The notes beneath the pieces are model-generated. The model saw only the letters and a list, made by a program, of their open reading frames with translations, was not told the origin of the DNA and did no database searches. DNA of 64,000 nt, taken from the NCBI RefSeq assembly GCF_000337515.1, contig NZ_AOIQ01000011.1, positions 1 to 64,000 on the forward strand. Direction: 5' to 3'. Source of the stretch: Halovivax asiaticus JCM 14624. Lineage in GTDB: Archaea; Halobacteriota; Halobacteria; Halobacteriales; Natrialbaceae. The position numbers and the translations under genes were made by a program. Positions 8,389 through 17,584 of this stretch are shown in pieces. Numbering within the stretch: the stretch's first letter is position 1; every line of letters starts with the position of its first letter.

Positions 8389-9861
8389 TTACGTCACCAC
8401 AGCGGAAACCCGTTCAATATCGAGAAGGCCAGTGACGGTCGCGAGGAACGCCCACACGGCGACTCCAACCGTGACGACGGCCGCGAGCGAGAGGATACTC
8501 GTGACGTGTGGAGAGAGGGTCAGTACCAGACCGCCCATGACGAGCGCGATCGCCGTCGCGATGGTACCGACGCGGGCAAGTCGCGTCCATCGGACGGTAA
8601 GCTCACGGTGCATGATGTATACGTTTGCGAGCGAATAGACGCCGAACGTGAGGACCGTCGCGAGCGCCGCACCGGTGACGCCCATCACCGGAATCAATAC
8701 GACGTTCAGCCCGAAGTTCCCCGCGGACGTCACGCCCTTGACGATCGCGCGGTGTCTGGCCCGCCCGAGATAGTCGAGCGCCTGCGTAGTCACGCTGTTT
8801 ATCGCTTTGAACAGGACGAAGAGGCTCAGTACCTGGAGTACTGGTATCGCCGGCTCGTAAGCGTCGCCGAAGACGAGCCGAATTCCCGGTTCGGCGACGA
8901 CGATCACGCCGGCGACCGCCGGAACGTACAGGAGGAGCACATACCGCATCGACGACTCGTACAGGCGCGACGCACGGTCGATCCCACCGGCAGCTTTTTC
9001 CTCGCCGTAGACGGGAGAAAGCGCGAAACCGACGGCACCCGCCGGCGCCTCTACGAACTCCGAAATCTGTTTACCGAGCGTGTAGAATCCAACGGCCGCC
9101 GGATTCAGGAAGAATCCGACGAGGATGATGTCGACTCGCCTGTCTATCACGTTCGCACTCCGTGACGCGGTCAGTGGGATGCTGTATTCGAGGATGCGAC
9201 GCCGAAGTCCGTGTTCAGGTCGATCGGCCCGGTCGTACGAACGGTAGACGTGCGCGAACAGGACGAAGAGGCCGACTGCCGTCGCGAGTACTGATCCGAG
9301 GACGTACCCGGCTAGTGCGCCGAGAACGCCACCACCGAGGAAGACGAACGCAACGACGAACACGAACCGGCCGACGTTGTCGACGATCGAGACGAGCGCG
9401 CTGTACTCGAGCCGGTTGAATCCCTGGAACAGGGTTACGTGATAGACCTTGATCGACTGGAACGCGAGAAACGCCGCGCCGACGACGAGCGTACCGATCA
9501 GTGCCGGTTCGTCGAGAACTGCCGCGAGAGGCTGGCGACCGAGAAGGATGGCGATGCAGACGACCGCGATGAGGACCAGCCGGTACCGAAGGGACGACGC
9601 GACGATGTACGGGACCTGACCGTCATCCGTCTCCTTGTACTCCGAAACGTATCGCGCCGCCGCACGGGCGATCCCGAGATCGGCAAAGAGCTGGGCGACG
9701 CCGACGATCGAGAGCACGAGGAACAGGAGACCATACTCGTCGGGACCGAGCAACGTCCCCGCGAGGAGGACCACTAACAGTCCGTTCGTGAGGGTGTGGA
9801 CGGCGCGCGAGTAGAACGACACTTTGACGCCCCGAAGGATGTCTGCAGAGAGCGCAGTCAT
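8389..9861 (-). CDS. Wzx-type oligosaccharide/polysaccharide flippase
   Basis: This 490-residue, very hydrophobic protein has about 14 membrane helices and belongs to the MOP superfamily (polysaccharide_synt). Typical features are the N-terminal SFYSRAVHTLTNGLLVVLLAG helix, ADLGIARAAARYVSEYKE, FNRLEYSALVSIVDNVGRF, and a second half with QISEFVEAPAGAVGFALSPVYGE. Members flip lipid-linked glycans across the cytoplasmic membrane. Its place among glycosyltransferases and deacetylases makes it the likely export step for the glycan built by this island. Confidence 0.88.
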   Translation of the reverse strand: MTALSADILRGVKVSFYSRAVHTLTNGLLVVLLAGTLLGPDEYGLLFLVLSIVGVAQLFADLGIARAAARYVSEYKETDDGQVPYIVASSLRYRLVLIAVVCIAILLGRQPLAAVLDEPALIGTLVVGAAFLAFQSIKVYHVTLFQGFNRLEYSALVSIVDNVGRFVFVVAFVFLGGGVLGALAGYVLGSVLATAVGLFVLFAHVYRSYDRADRPEHGLRRRILEYSIPLTASRSANVIDRRVDIILVGFFLNPAAVGFYTLGKQISEFVEAPAGAVGFALSPVYGEEKAAGGIDRASRLYESSMRYVLLLYVPAVAGVIVVAEPGIRLVFGDAYEPAIPVLQVLSLFVLFKAINSVTTQALDYLGRARHRAIVKGVTSAGNFGLNVVLIPVMGVTGAALATVLTFGVYSLANVYIMHRELTVRWTRLARVGTIATAIALVMGGLVLTLSPHVTSILSLAAVVTVGVAVWAFLATVTGLLDIERVSAVVT

Positions 9862-10343
9862 TCGTATCGGGCCACGAGGAACTCAGCCAGCTGGGCCACG
9901 GGACACCCAGGCGTCGACGGATCAAGCGTGCCCGACCGCCGGCAGCTGTGATTGGTACCTCCGTCCGGTTCGTGGATCGGAATCCGAGTGAAGAGAGCGA
10001 GAGGGAGTAGCATTCGTCTCGTGACTGTTCTCGTTCAGGGGCAGTATTGTTAGGTAGCCAGTGACCGCTCCGGCGCGGGTGACGCGCCGACAGTATATCA
10101 GACCCTACCCTCCATCGACTACGTCCCGCCAAAAGTGCGACAGCAATCAGTCGCAAGTTGAGTTTTTCTGCAACGACACCCCCTCAGAACCACTATTTCC
10201 TGAAAGAACAACCGACACGAATACGCTACTCGGAGAGTACGGATCCGATAGCAATCACCGAATCCAGACTAACAGGGCTCCTAATATATCGTGAACGCCT
10301 GAAGGTGAAGCGATTAGGTCGATCTGTTTTACTTGACTAACGA
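9862..10343. other. 482-bp intergenic region, divergent promoters
   Basis: This region separates the flippase (minus) from the beta-helix protein (plus). It is more AT-rich than its surroundings. A TATA-like CTAATATATCG lies at about 10282 to 10291 and a second TTTTACTT at 10328 to 10335, either of which could serve the rightward gene. The open frames inside show no conserved features. I see no RNA gene or repeat. Confidence 0.5.
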
Positions 10344-12206
10344 ATGAGCGCAGACGAGACGAACGTTAACGAATCGATCGAAACGAGTCGACGACAGTAC
10401 CTGTTCGGTGCCGGTGCGGCGCTCGGAACTCTCGGGCTCCTCGGATCGGCCGGCCGGATGGCCGCCGCGGAGGACTACGAGACGATCACCGTGGGGGCGG
10501 GCGAGACGTTCACGAAGAACGTCGGGAGCGGTGAGACCTGGGAGAACAAACTGATCGATATCTCCGCATCCGGAGCGACGTACCAGATTCAGGCTGACGG
10601 GAGTGACTGGACGATCCGAAACATCGGCATCGTCGGTCACTACGAGGACGGACACACCGAACCGTTCCGCGCTCGTGTGACAGACCCAAACGGCACAGGA
10701 GTCATCGAGAACGTCTACGTTGCACCCACCGTCGGCGACGGCAACGCAACGGGGCTGTACGTCTACTGGAACCACGTAGGCCACATAGAGATCGACCGGT
10801 TCAACGTTCAGAACTGGACGGACAATGGCATATACGCCTCTGGGCCGGGTAACTCCGGTTCACACTCGGTTCCCGGTGCGGGCGGTACCGTCACGATCAG
10901 AAACTCCTACTCGAAAAACAACGACACGTCGAACTTCCGGCTCGGCACGCACGGGTCGAAACTCGTCAATTGCTGTGCGGCCGGTGGATCCTCCCGCGGC
11001 CACTGGCAGTTCTACGAGTCGGCGGAGATCGTCGACTGTGATCTCGGCGGTCACACATCTGACCTCGCGCTCGGCGACGCAGTCTGGGAGAAGTCGAACC
11101 ACGCGTCGCTAACGATGTCGAACTCGCGGTGGGAGACAGCTCACGCCCACGGCGGGGCGAGTACCGCAAACATCGACGGAACTCCGCAAGGATCGCCGGT
11201 CGACCGCGTTCCAGACGGCTGTCCGACCAGCGCCGAAGAGGCAGCCAACGGCTCGGGCTCCGTTCAGGAGCCAGCGCCGAAGCCGCCAACGGATAAGAAT
11301 CTCGTCGCGTTCGTAACCAAGCCAGACGCCCGGTTCGCTGCCTACGAATTCCGCGCGAACGGAGCCGTCGAATTCACCGAGGCACCGTACGAGAGTCCGT
11401 CAGGTGGCCACATCGAAGGTGGCACCTACACGGCCGAGGACTTCGTCGAGCAGATTGAGGATGCCTGGCACGCCGGCGGTGTTACTGGCGGCGGTCAGGG
11501 TGACGCATTTCTGGTCGACGGCCCGGTCACCTCCGTCTCGGTCGACCAGCCCGACGCCATGTGGATCGAACTCGACGGCGAACGGGTGAGCGCGAACGAG
11601 CTCGTCGAGCGTACGGGCGGCTCCGACGAGGACGGCGACGATACCGACGAGTTCCGGACGCTCGAAATCGCCGGCCAGTGCGAGTATCGCGTCGAAGTTT
11701 CCGGCGAGATTCGGCCCGCCGAGGCCCACGCAAAGTGGCTCACCGAGGGCGAGGCCTACGGCGACGACTGGGCCGAGTGGTGGCTCTCCGGTTCTGACAC
11801 TGCTCGCACCGTCTGGGAGTTCACCGGGGAGATCACGAGTCTGGAGATCGACGATCGCGTTGGCGACACCGAGCTTCGTACCCTCGCCGTCGACGGCAAG
11901 GAACTGGATCACGGCGAGTACGTCGACACCGGCCCCCACCGGCTCGAAATCGCCGGCCAGTGTGAGTACCGGATCGAGGTTTCCGGCGAGATTCGGCCCG
12001 CCGAGGCCCACGCGAAGTGGCTCACCGAGGGAACTGCCTACGGCGACGACTGGGCCGAGTGGTGGCTCTCGGGCTCCGACGAAGCCCGTACCGTCTGGGT
12101 CTACACGGGCGAAATAACGAACCTCGACGTGACCGACTACGACGGCGTCACGGACGTCCGGACACTCACCGTCGACGGCAAATCGGTCGAACCCTCGCAA
12201 CTATAG
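10344..12206 (+). CDS. Tat-exported right-handed beta-helix protein with duplicated C-terminal domain
   Basis: This 620-residue secreted protein has a Tat signal (RRQYLFGAGAALGTLG) ending near residue 35. Residues of about 45 to 270 have the periodic short beta-strands of a right-handed parallel beta-helix (IENVYV, IEIDRF, VTIRNSYSKNN, KLVNCCA, AEIVDCDL), the fold of pectate-lyase-like glycan-binding or glycan-cleaving proteins; I see no clear catalytic triad. A middle domain of about 100 residues is followed by two near-identical copies of a domain of about 60 residues built on EIAGQCEY, VSGEIRPAEAHAKWLTEG and DDWAEWWLSGSD. It may bind or modify surface polysaccharide outside the cell. Confidence 0.75.
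   Translation: MSADETNVNESIETSRRQYLFGAGAALGTLGLLGSAGRMAAAEDYETITVGAGETFTKNVGSGETWENKLIDISASGATYQIQADGSDWTIRNIGIVGHYEDGHTEPFRARVTDPNGTGVIENVYVAPTVGDGNATGLYVYWNHVGHIEIDRFNVQNWTDNGIYASGPGNSGSHSVPGAGGTVTIRNSYSKNNDTSNFRLGTHGSKLVNCCAAGGSSRGHWQFYESAEIVDCDLGGHTSDLALGDAVWEKSNHASLTMSNSRWETAHAHGGASTANIDGTPQGSPVDRVPDGCPTSAEEAANGSGSVQEPAPKPPTDKNLVAFVTKPDARFAAYEFRANGAVEFTEAPYESPSGGHIEGGTYTAEDFVEQIEDAWHAGGVTGGGQGDAFLVDGPVTSVSVDQPDAMWIELDGERVSANELVERTGGSDEDGDDTDEFRTLEIAGQCEYRVEVSGEIRPAEAHAKWLTEGEAYGDDWAEWWLSGSDTARTVWEFTGEITSLEIDDRVGDTELRTLAVDGKELDHGEYVDTGPHRLEIAGQCEYRIEVSGEIRPAEAHAKWLTEGTAYGDDWAEWWLSGSDEARTVWVYTGEITNLDVTDYDGVTDVRTLTVDGKSVEPSQL
11655..11835 (+). repeat. Tandem domain repeat, copy 1
   Basis: This coding repeat encodes the LEIAGQCEY to FTGEIT domain. 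It is nearly identical at DNA level to the copy 282 bp downstream, especially across 11661 to 11798, so the duplication is recent or kept uniform by gene conversion. Confidence 0.85.
11937..12117 (+). repeat. Tandem domain repeat, copy 2
   Basis: This is the second copy of the domain, offset 282 bp from copy 1. Most differences are third-position changes. The two copies are joined by a linker of about 30 residues. Confidence 0.85.
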
Positions 12207-12264
12207 CGCCGGAGCGGGTACGCCGTCGAGCGATTCGGTCGGTATCGTACTCGTTTAGTTCCGT

Positions 12265-14055
12265 TTAGCCCGCGTCAACGTAGTACAGGGAGAATTCGCC
12301 GCTCGAGTGAACCCGGTTCACGCCTGACTGCCCAGAGATCGACGTCAATTGCGCGTCGGTGTATCGGAGTTCACGGTACGTAGTCGTCTCGCGCTCGCGA
12401 TCCATCTCCGTAACGACCAGGTACCGATCCGATTCGAACGTCGTCAATCCGTCATCCAACTCGTCGCTGGTGACGCCATCGTACGAACTAGTTCGATCAA
12501 GCGGGGAGTAGTAAGCGTCGGCGTACCGGTTCGGACCGCTTCGAATGCCGACGAAGCCGAGCTCGTCGTCCGCCGCCTCGAACGCATCCGCGTGCTCGAT
12601 CATCGACTGCTCGGTGACGTGCGGGGCGGGTTTGTATACGTACGGGGAGGCGAACACGCCGACCAGCGACACGACAAGGAGTACCCCGATGGCGACCGCG
12701 GCGCCAGCCTGGGCTAGCTGTCGGGTCTGCGCTCGCGTGATCGATTCCATCCCATATGCGAGCGCCACGGCGCCGGCGATGGTGAAAAACAGCATCATGA
12801 AACCGAAGACGCGGAAGTACATCATCCCGGACGAACCGAAGAAGTACAGGAAGAACAGGACGGTCAACCCGGTGAGACCGACAGCAAGGTACGCGACGAC
12901 GGCACGTAACTGCCCACGCGTCCGACGGCCCGCACCGAGGAACACGGCCAGAACGAGAAGGGCAGTCAGGAGCCCGAAGACGATGTTCGGACCCAGGAGC
13001 TTGAGGACGACGATCGCGAGACTTCCGCCCACGGCCGCGAGCGAGTCGGCCTGCGAGTCGACCGATGCCCCGGCGGTGTCGTTGGCACCGAGGAGAAACT
13101 CGACCGTGCTGACGAGGTGGAACCTGATTACGCGCTGGATGAGTTCGTGGTTCGCACTCCAGACGAGGAAGGCAACGACGAGCACGGCCGTCAGCCGATA
13201 TATCGGCGCGTGTCGGGCGATCGAATCGAACCCGTGGGATCCACGAGCGACTACCTGAATCGCACAGATGCAGAGCAGCACTACCAGTAGATGTGCAGCG
13301 AGCTGGGGGTGATAGAGAACAATGGCGACGAGCAGTAATGTCCCGAGTAAGCCGTAACCGCGTCGGGAGAGGCCGTCCGATCCCTGCCTGACGTACGCGA
13401 CGAGTACGAAGACGAATGCCGCGGAGAAGAGAATCGCCTGCGACATCGCGTGTGGGGTGATGAACGTGCTGAGCGTTGTGATCGGTAACAGCAGGAACGC
13501 GGAGAACGCGCCGAAGACGGGGCTGTATCGACTGTCGAAGACCCTCGTCGTTGTCATCGCGATGAAGCCAAAAAAGAGCCCACACAACATGACGATGGCG
13601 AGCATCATCGCGTGCGCGAGTTCGACTCCGAGTACGTTGCCAGTCACCGTCGTCACCGTGTGCAAGCCGGGGTATCGGAGATCTATCGGGTCATACGCCC
13701 CGGAGGCGATCCCGCGCGCCCAACCCAGGTGGGTGAGCGCGTCACCGCCCGAGATGAACCAGTACCCGCGAAGAACGGGCATCCCGACGACGGCGAGCGC
13801 CGCACCGCCACCCAGACAGAGTGCCAGGCGTCGAACCCACCTAGATTCCGTCCCCAGCGCGAGCGACAGCGAGAGCACGAACGCGACGCCGAGCAACCCC
13901 CAGACCATGGTTGGCGTCTCCGCGTAGATCGAGAGCTCGTAGCCGGTCGCCGGCGAGCCGTGCGCCAGGGCGACCGCTCCCGTGAGGGCGAAAAAGCCGA
14001 TCGCGAGGAGGCTCCGTTCTCCCGGCGTCGCCAGCTCCGAACGCTGCGTCTTCAT
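12265..14055 (-). CDS. GT-C-like integral membrane glycosyltransferase (inferred)
   Basis: This 596-residue protein has about 12 to 14 membrane helices and a soluble C-terminal domain of about 110 residues. GGDALTHLGWARGI in the first large external loop puts an Asp and a His just after a helix, as in GT-C enzymes that use lipid-phosphate sugars. LRYPGLHTVTTVTG and the tail (SYDGVTSDELDDG, YLVVTEMDRE) resemble other haloarchaeal large membrane glycosyltransferases. I assign the class by topology and motif placement only. It is convergent with the beta-helix gene. Confidence 0.6.
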   Translation of the reverse strand: MKTQRSELATPGERSLLAIGFFALTGAVALAHGSPATGYELSIYAETPTMVWGLLGVAFVLSLSLALGTESRWVRRLALCLGGGAALAVVGMPVLRGYWFISGGDALTHLGWARGIASGAYDPIDLRYPGLHTVTTVTGNVLGVELAHAMMLAIVMLCGLFFGFIAMTTTRVFDSRYSPVFGAFSAFLLLPITTLSTFITPHAMSQAILFSAAFVFVLVAYVRQGSDGLSRRGYGLLGTLLLVAIVLYHPQLAAHLLVVLLCICAIQVVARGSHGFDSIARHAPIYRLTAVLVVAFLVWSANHELIQRVIRFHLVSTVEFLLGANDTAGASVDSQADSLAAVGGSLAIVVLKLLGPNIVFGLLTALLVLAVFLGAGRRTRGQLRAVVAYLAVGLTGLTVLFFLYFFGSSGMMYFRVFGFMMLFFTIAGAVALAYGMESITRAQTRQLAQAGAAVAIGVLLVVSLVGVFASPYVYKPAPHVTEQSMIEHADAFEAADDELGFVGIRSGPNRYADAYYSPLDRTSSYDGVTSDELDDGLTTFESDRYLVVTEMDRERETTTYRELRYTDAQLTSISGQSGVNRVHSSGEFSLYYVDAG

Positions 14056-14241
14056 TCTCTCGATCCGTCGACCGTCTCGGCCCTTGTAATGGAGCGTGTG
14101 GATGAACGTAACGAGGTGCTACCTATCAGGGTGCGCAGTACTCCTGTTTCAGTGGAGAAAAAACGGATCGAGACGACCAGCTGACGCCGCGAACCACAGC
14201 AGTCACTATCGGAGCGTAGTCGGTGAAAGAATCGAAGTGGT

Positions 14242-14262
14242 GCTATCGCCGGTTGCGATAGC
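14242..14262 (-). terminator. Stem-loop downstream of the cold-shock gene
   Basis: A perfect 8-bp stem (GCTATCGC / GCGATAGC) with a 5-nt loop begins 12 bp beyond the cspA stop. Its position fits a 3'-end stabiliser or terminator. There is no clear T-run on the minus strand, so it is only a candidate. Confidence 0.4.
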
Positions 14263-14273
14263 GCTCGGGCGGC

Positions 14274-14480
14274 TTACAGCCGTTCGAGGTTCGTCGCACG
14301 CGGTCCCTTGGGGGATGATTCGATGTCGAACTCGACGTCCTGCCCCTCTTCGAGGTCTGGACCGCCGACGTCTTCCATGTGGAAGAACACGTCCTCGTCG
14401 TCGTCGACTGCGTCGTCGTCTGTCGAAATGAAGCCGTACCCGCCCGTGTCGTTGAAGAAGTCAACCGTACCGTTTGCCAT
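14274..14480 (-). CDS. cspA: Cold-shock-domain protein
   Basis: This 68-residue single-domain OB-fold nucleic-acid-binding protein starts MANGTVDFFNDTGGYGFIST. It carries the RNP1-like GYGFIS and RNP2-like DVFFHMEDV motifs and a Lys/Arg-poor, Asp-rich middle loop typical of halophiles. It is likely an RNA chaperone in the cytoplasm. The frame is open upstream, but ATG 14480 gives the canonical family length and N-terminus. It stands alone with its own promoter region. Confidence 0.93.
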   Translation of the reverse strand: MANGTVDFFNDTGGYGFISTDDDAVDDDEDVFFHMEDVGGPDLEEGQDVEFDIESSPKGPRATNLERL

Positions 14481-14666
14481 TACACCCAGACAGAGCCCCC
14501 ACACAGTGATAACACTTTCGAGGGTGCCAGTACCACGATTGGACGGTGTCCAATGCGGGAAAACCGGCAGTCGACGGCAGAGAAGCGGTGAAACTGATGG
14601 GAAAGCGTGAGCCAACAACGCGGCTCCAATCGATCGATCGCAAAACGCGACGCGGCCCGGGAGTAC

Positions 14667-15590
14667 TTATAGGACGGTCACATGGTAGCAACTTGCATCG
14701 TTATGAAATCGTGCCAACACTGCCAGGCGGTCATCGACGAGTATACATTGGACAAACAACTCGAACCCCTGCGCGACCTCACAGTCGACGACTTCAACGT
14801 CTGTGCGGACTGTGCGACTATCGTTCCCGATGCGTGCGTGGAGTGTGGCAGCGCGGTATACGTCCCCCGAAGCGAATCCAGCGTCCCCGACTACTGTCCG
14901 GCGTGTCGATCCGACGTGCTCGTCCGCACGGGGCAGGACCCAGGCTGGAATCAGGACTCGGTCTCCACCTGAACCGGCCCCGGCAGTTGCGTTTCGGCGA
15001 ACCAATCGGCGAGCGGTGCCGCTGGACGGAGCACGCGCCACCGAACACCGATTCAGTGGCGCCGAACGGGCGTCAAGTGACGCGTAGCGTACAGCCGACG
15101 ACAGTCGGCCCCGCGCACACTGAACGAGATCGGATACGTGTCGCGACAGCCAGTCCGCGAGATACCAGCCGAACAACAGCGGCGACACCAGCAGTGTGAG
15201 CGGCACGAGGATCCAGATCTGGCCCGCAAGCACGTTGTACTGGCCCAGCGTTGTCGAGACCGGCGTGCCCTCGAGATTGCCCACGAGGAACTCGAACCCG
15301 GTCGTCAGGAGGACCCATACGACACCGATCAGTACGAGCTCCGCCCGGGTGAACGAGATCGCAGCGCGCGAGAAGTAGAGGAAGGAGATGAGGGCGATCG
15401 CGACGACGAGGACGAGCGTACTCACGACGTGGCCGGGATACGAGCCGAGACGGGGAACGAGGACAATCTCCCGGAACCCACCGTTCAGGACCGCGACGAC
15501 GGCCATGGCAACCCACGGGACGAGCGAATACGGGAGGACGGATGGTCGAATTGACTGCGCCGTTGCGGTGACAGTGAGAAGTCCCGTCAC
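14667..15590 (-). CDS. Membrane protein of unknown function with read-through C-terminus
   Basis: This frame has 307 codons. The first 155 or so residues form a believable membrane protein with four or five helices (VPWVAMAVVAVLNGGFREI, VVSTLVLVVAIALISFLYF, ELVLIGVVWVLLTTGFEFLVG, IWILVPLTLLVSPLLFGWYLAD). After about 15130 the translation becomes Arg/Ala-rich and lies antisense to the zinc-ribbon gene. I infer that a stop was lost, by frameshift or sequencing error, and that the real protein ends near 15070 to 15130. No function is recognised. Confidence 0.55.
   Translation of the reverse strand: MTGLLTVTATAQSIRPSVLPYSLVPWVAMAVVAVLNGGFREIVLVPRLGSYPGHVVSTLVLVVAIALISFLYFSRAAISFTRAELVLIGVVWVLLTTGFEFLVGNLEGTPVSTTLGQYNVLAGQIWILVPLTLLVSPLLFGWYLADWLSRHVSDLVQCARGRLSSAVRYASLDARSAPLNRCSVARAPSSGTARRLVRRNATAGAGSGGDRVLIPAWVLPRADEHVGSTRRTVVGDAGFASGDVYRAATLHARIGNDSRTVRTDVEVVDCEVAQGFELFVQCILVDDRLAVLARFHNDASCYHVTVL
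14703..14972 (+). CDS. Small double zinc-ribbon protein
   Basis: This 89-residue protein has four CxxC pairs: CQHC near residue 4, CADC about 37, CVEC about 50 and CPAC about 70, arranged as two treble-clef or ribbon zinc sites. A hydrophilic DDFNV-type linker lies between them. Such short proteins are common in haloarchaea with no assigned role; nucleic-acid or protein binding is plausible. An ATG exists 21 bp upstream, but the TATA-like CTTATAGG at about 14665 to 14672 would place transcription start near 14695, so I prefer ATG 14703. An opposing membrane-protein frame overlaps the whole gene. Confidence 0.75.
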   Translation: MKSCQHCQAVIDEYTLDKQLEPLRDLTVDDFNVCADCATIVPDACVECGSAVYVPRSESSVPDYCPACRSDVLVRTGQDPGWNQDSVST

Positions 15591-15683
15591 GTTGTTTGTC
15601 TCACGACGGCGTCGGAGAAGTAACTAGGGCAAGACGGCGAAGCAATGATGGCTGCAGGGAGTCGTCTGAACCGATTGGTCGAC

Positions 15684-16223
15684 TCAGACGGGGACGCTCG
15701 TCACCGTAGACGTGACCAGAACGAACAGTGCGACCGCGTAGACGAGATCGAGCCAGAGAGCCCGAAGCAGGTTCACGACGTGGATCAGGGCGATCACCGG
15801 GAGGCCGAGCAGGACCGTCGGCGAGGTGCGCCACTTCGACTTCGTCTGCCCCCACAGCGCCGAGGCGTCGCCGGCGCTCGGGAACGCGTGCATCCCGAAA
15901 CTGAGCCCGAGCCAGCACAGGACGCCCCCGACAATCCCCACGTCGGTGACAGCGCCGCCGGCCGAGGTCGACAGCACGACACCGCCGAAGGCGACGAGCG
16001 CGAGGACGGTGTTCAGCAGGAACGGTGCGACCGTGATCATCGTCGCGTGTCGATACCGACGGGGTTCGGCGTGGCGAACGTAGCCGGCGGGATTGCCGAT
16101 TCGGAAGTAACACACCTCGAGGACGGGGATCCCGAACAGGTCGCAGACCCGCTTATGTGCCAGTTCGTGAACGATCACGCCGGGAAACGTCACGAGCGTC
16201 AGTAGAAAGCCGAGCGACCCCAT
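15684..16223 (-). CDS. Membrane-embedded HExxH zinc metalloprotease-like protein
   Basis: This 179-residue protein begins with a short hydrophobic segment carrying VIVHELAHKRVCDLFG; His 19, Glu 20 and His 23 form the zinc site. Three to four further helices follow (VAPFLLNTVLALVAFG, LLGLPVIALIHVVNLLRALW). FGMHAFPSAGDA may supply the third ligand. The layout resembles intramembrane M50-like or DUF3267-type peptidases. ATG 16223 was chosen over 16313 because the upstream 30 residues are polar and unconserved in style. The substrate is unknown, and the gene stands alone. Confidence 0.72.
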   Translation of the reverse strand: MGSLGFLLTLVTFPGVIVHELAHKRVCDLFGIPVLEVCYFRIGNPAGYVRHAEPRRYRHATMITVAPFLLNTVLALVAFGGVVLSTSAGGAVTDVGIVGGVLCWLGLSFGMHAFPSAGDASALWGQTKSKWRTSPTVLLGLPVIALIHVVNLLRALWLDLVYAVALFVLVTSTVTSVPV

Positions 16224-16357
16224 GCCCCCGAGTTCGACCGTTCCATCTTGAAGGTTGGTGAGCGTGGCAGGTGAACCGGTCGTTGTGATCAGTCGCCGGT
16301 CGCACTCGGCCAATCAACGTGCAGAAAGAACGACGGCGTCACCAGATCGGTAACCCC

Positions 16358-17464
16358 CTATCGCCGGCGGACGGCGATCACTGCGACGCCGATCCCTGCC
16401 AGCACGATGACCACGCCAAACCCGGGGAGAAATGAACCGAGGGTCCCATCGGCGACGTCAATCGTGGCCCCGCGATCGCCCACCGAAACCGTCCGTGTCC
16501 CCGGTTCGTCGAACGTCACCGACGTCGAGAGGGTCCGGGTCTCACCGGCGGCGAGCGTCACGGTTCGCTCGTCTACGACGCCACCGTCGACGACGAACGG
16601 AACGGTCACCGTCTCCGGCCCCTCGCCGTCGTTCGTCACCGTCGCGCCGAGGGCGATCGGTTCCTCCGCGTCCGCCGTATCGGCAACGTCGAGTCCGGTC
16701 ACCCTCGAACACGCGCCCGAGCGCACGGTGATCGGTTCCTCCATCGCGAGCGACGTCCGCGTGGTGGTCCCGTCGTTCGAAACGACCTGCCAGTCGGTGA
16801 TCTGGCCGTCGTAGCCATCGTCGGTATAGCGGACGTCTGCCGCCTCGTTGAACGCCGGCGTCACCGTTACAGCGAACGACTCGTCGAAGCCGGTGAACGC
16901 CGCGCCGTCGGACCGGCCCTCGGTCCAGACCCACGAAATACGGCTCGATGTCTCTCGGTGCGTAAAGACGTCATCTCGCCCCTCGTAGTCGTCGTCTTCG
17001 ACAGTCCACTCGCCGTCGATCGGCAGCCCGTCGAACTGCATCGTGGCGGACCCACCGTCCGTGTCGCCATCCAGGCGATCGTGAAGGACGACGAGGGAGC
17101 GCCCGTCGGTGCCGTCGTAGAAGAAGAGGGAGCTCGTGTCGTCTGCCTGAAACTCCGTCGTTCCGTACGAGCTGTACGTGTACGATGACGGCGTCGTGTT
17201 GGGCGTTCGGTAGTCGTAGTAGTCAGAGACGGACTCGGTCCCGTTGCCGAACGCAGCGACGGGGATACAGCGGTCGCCCTGCTCGACGGTGACACCCGCA
17301 GATTCGAGCGAGGTCGGTCCTTCGCTGGCCAACTCCTGGTCGGTGACCTGCCCAGCGACGATCGAGCTGCCGGTCACCAGCCCGACCGTTACGGCGACGA
17401 GTGCCAACACCGTCAGCAACCGCGACGTGTCGGCCCCGAACCCGTCCGTTTTCCTGTCAGTCAT
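16358..17464 (-). CDS. PGF-CTERM surface protein, paralogue A
   Basis: This 368-residue secreted protein has an N-terminal signal (LLTVLALVAVTVGLVTGSSI) and a C-terminal PGF motif followed by a hydrophobic helix and RRR, the sorting signal processed by archaeosortase A (ArtA). The body is Tyr/Asp/Ser/Thr-rich (GDRCIPVAAFGNGTESVSDYYDYR, a possible N-glycan-rich segment); a CARDB-like beta-sandwich (EEPIALGATVTNDGEGPETVTVPF) precedes the anchor. It is probably lipid-anchored in the S-layer zone. It shares its whole architecture with the gene at 19741 to 20874, two genes away. Confidence 0.8.
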   Translation of the reverse strand: MTDRKTDGFGADTSRLLTVLALVAVTVGLVTGSSIVAGQVTDQELASEGPTSLESAGVTVEQGDRCIPVAAFGNGTESVSDYYDYRTPNTTPSSYTYSSYGTTEFQADDTSSLFFYDGTDGRSLVVLHDRLDGDTDGGSATMQFDGLPIDGEWTVEDDDYEGRDDVFTHRETSSRISWVWTEGRSDGAAFTGFDESFAVTVTPAFNEAADVRYTDDGYDGQITDWQVVSNDGTTTRTSLAMEEPITVRSGACSRVTGLDVADTADAEEPIALGATVTNDGEGPETVTVPFVVDGGVVDERTVTLAAGETRTLSTSVTFDEPGTRTVSVGDRGATIDVADGTLGSFLPGFGVVIVLAGIGVAVIAVRRR

Positions 17465-17584
17465 GGACGTTCGTACGTTGGGGGACCCGAACCTCGCCAG
17501 TAGTTATCCCGAACGTTATTCGGCAGTAGTCAGTCGCTACTTTTCGGTGAATCGGTCGTTGGTGAGACGAGCGAACACGCACGA

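Noticed and set aside
10158-10340. 60-codon frame before the beta-helix gene
   Set aside because: It has no recognisable feature, overlaps the probable TATA element and lacks an upstream promoter.
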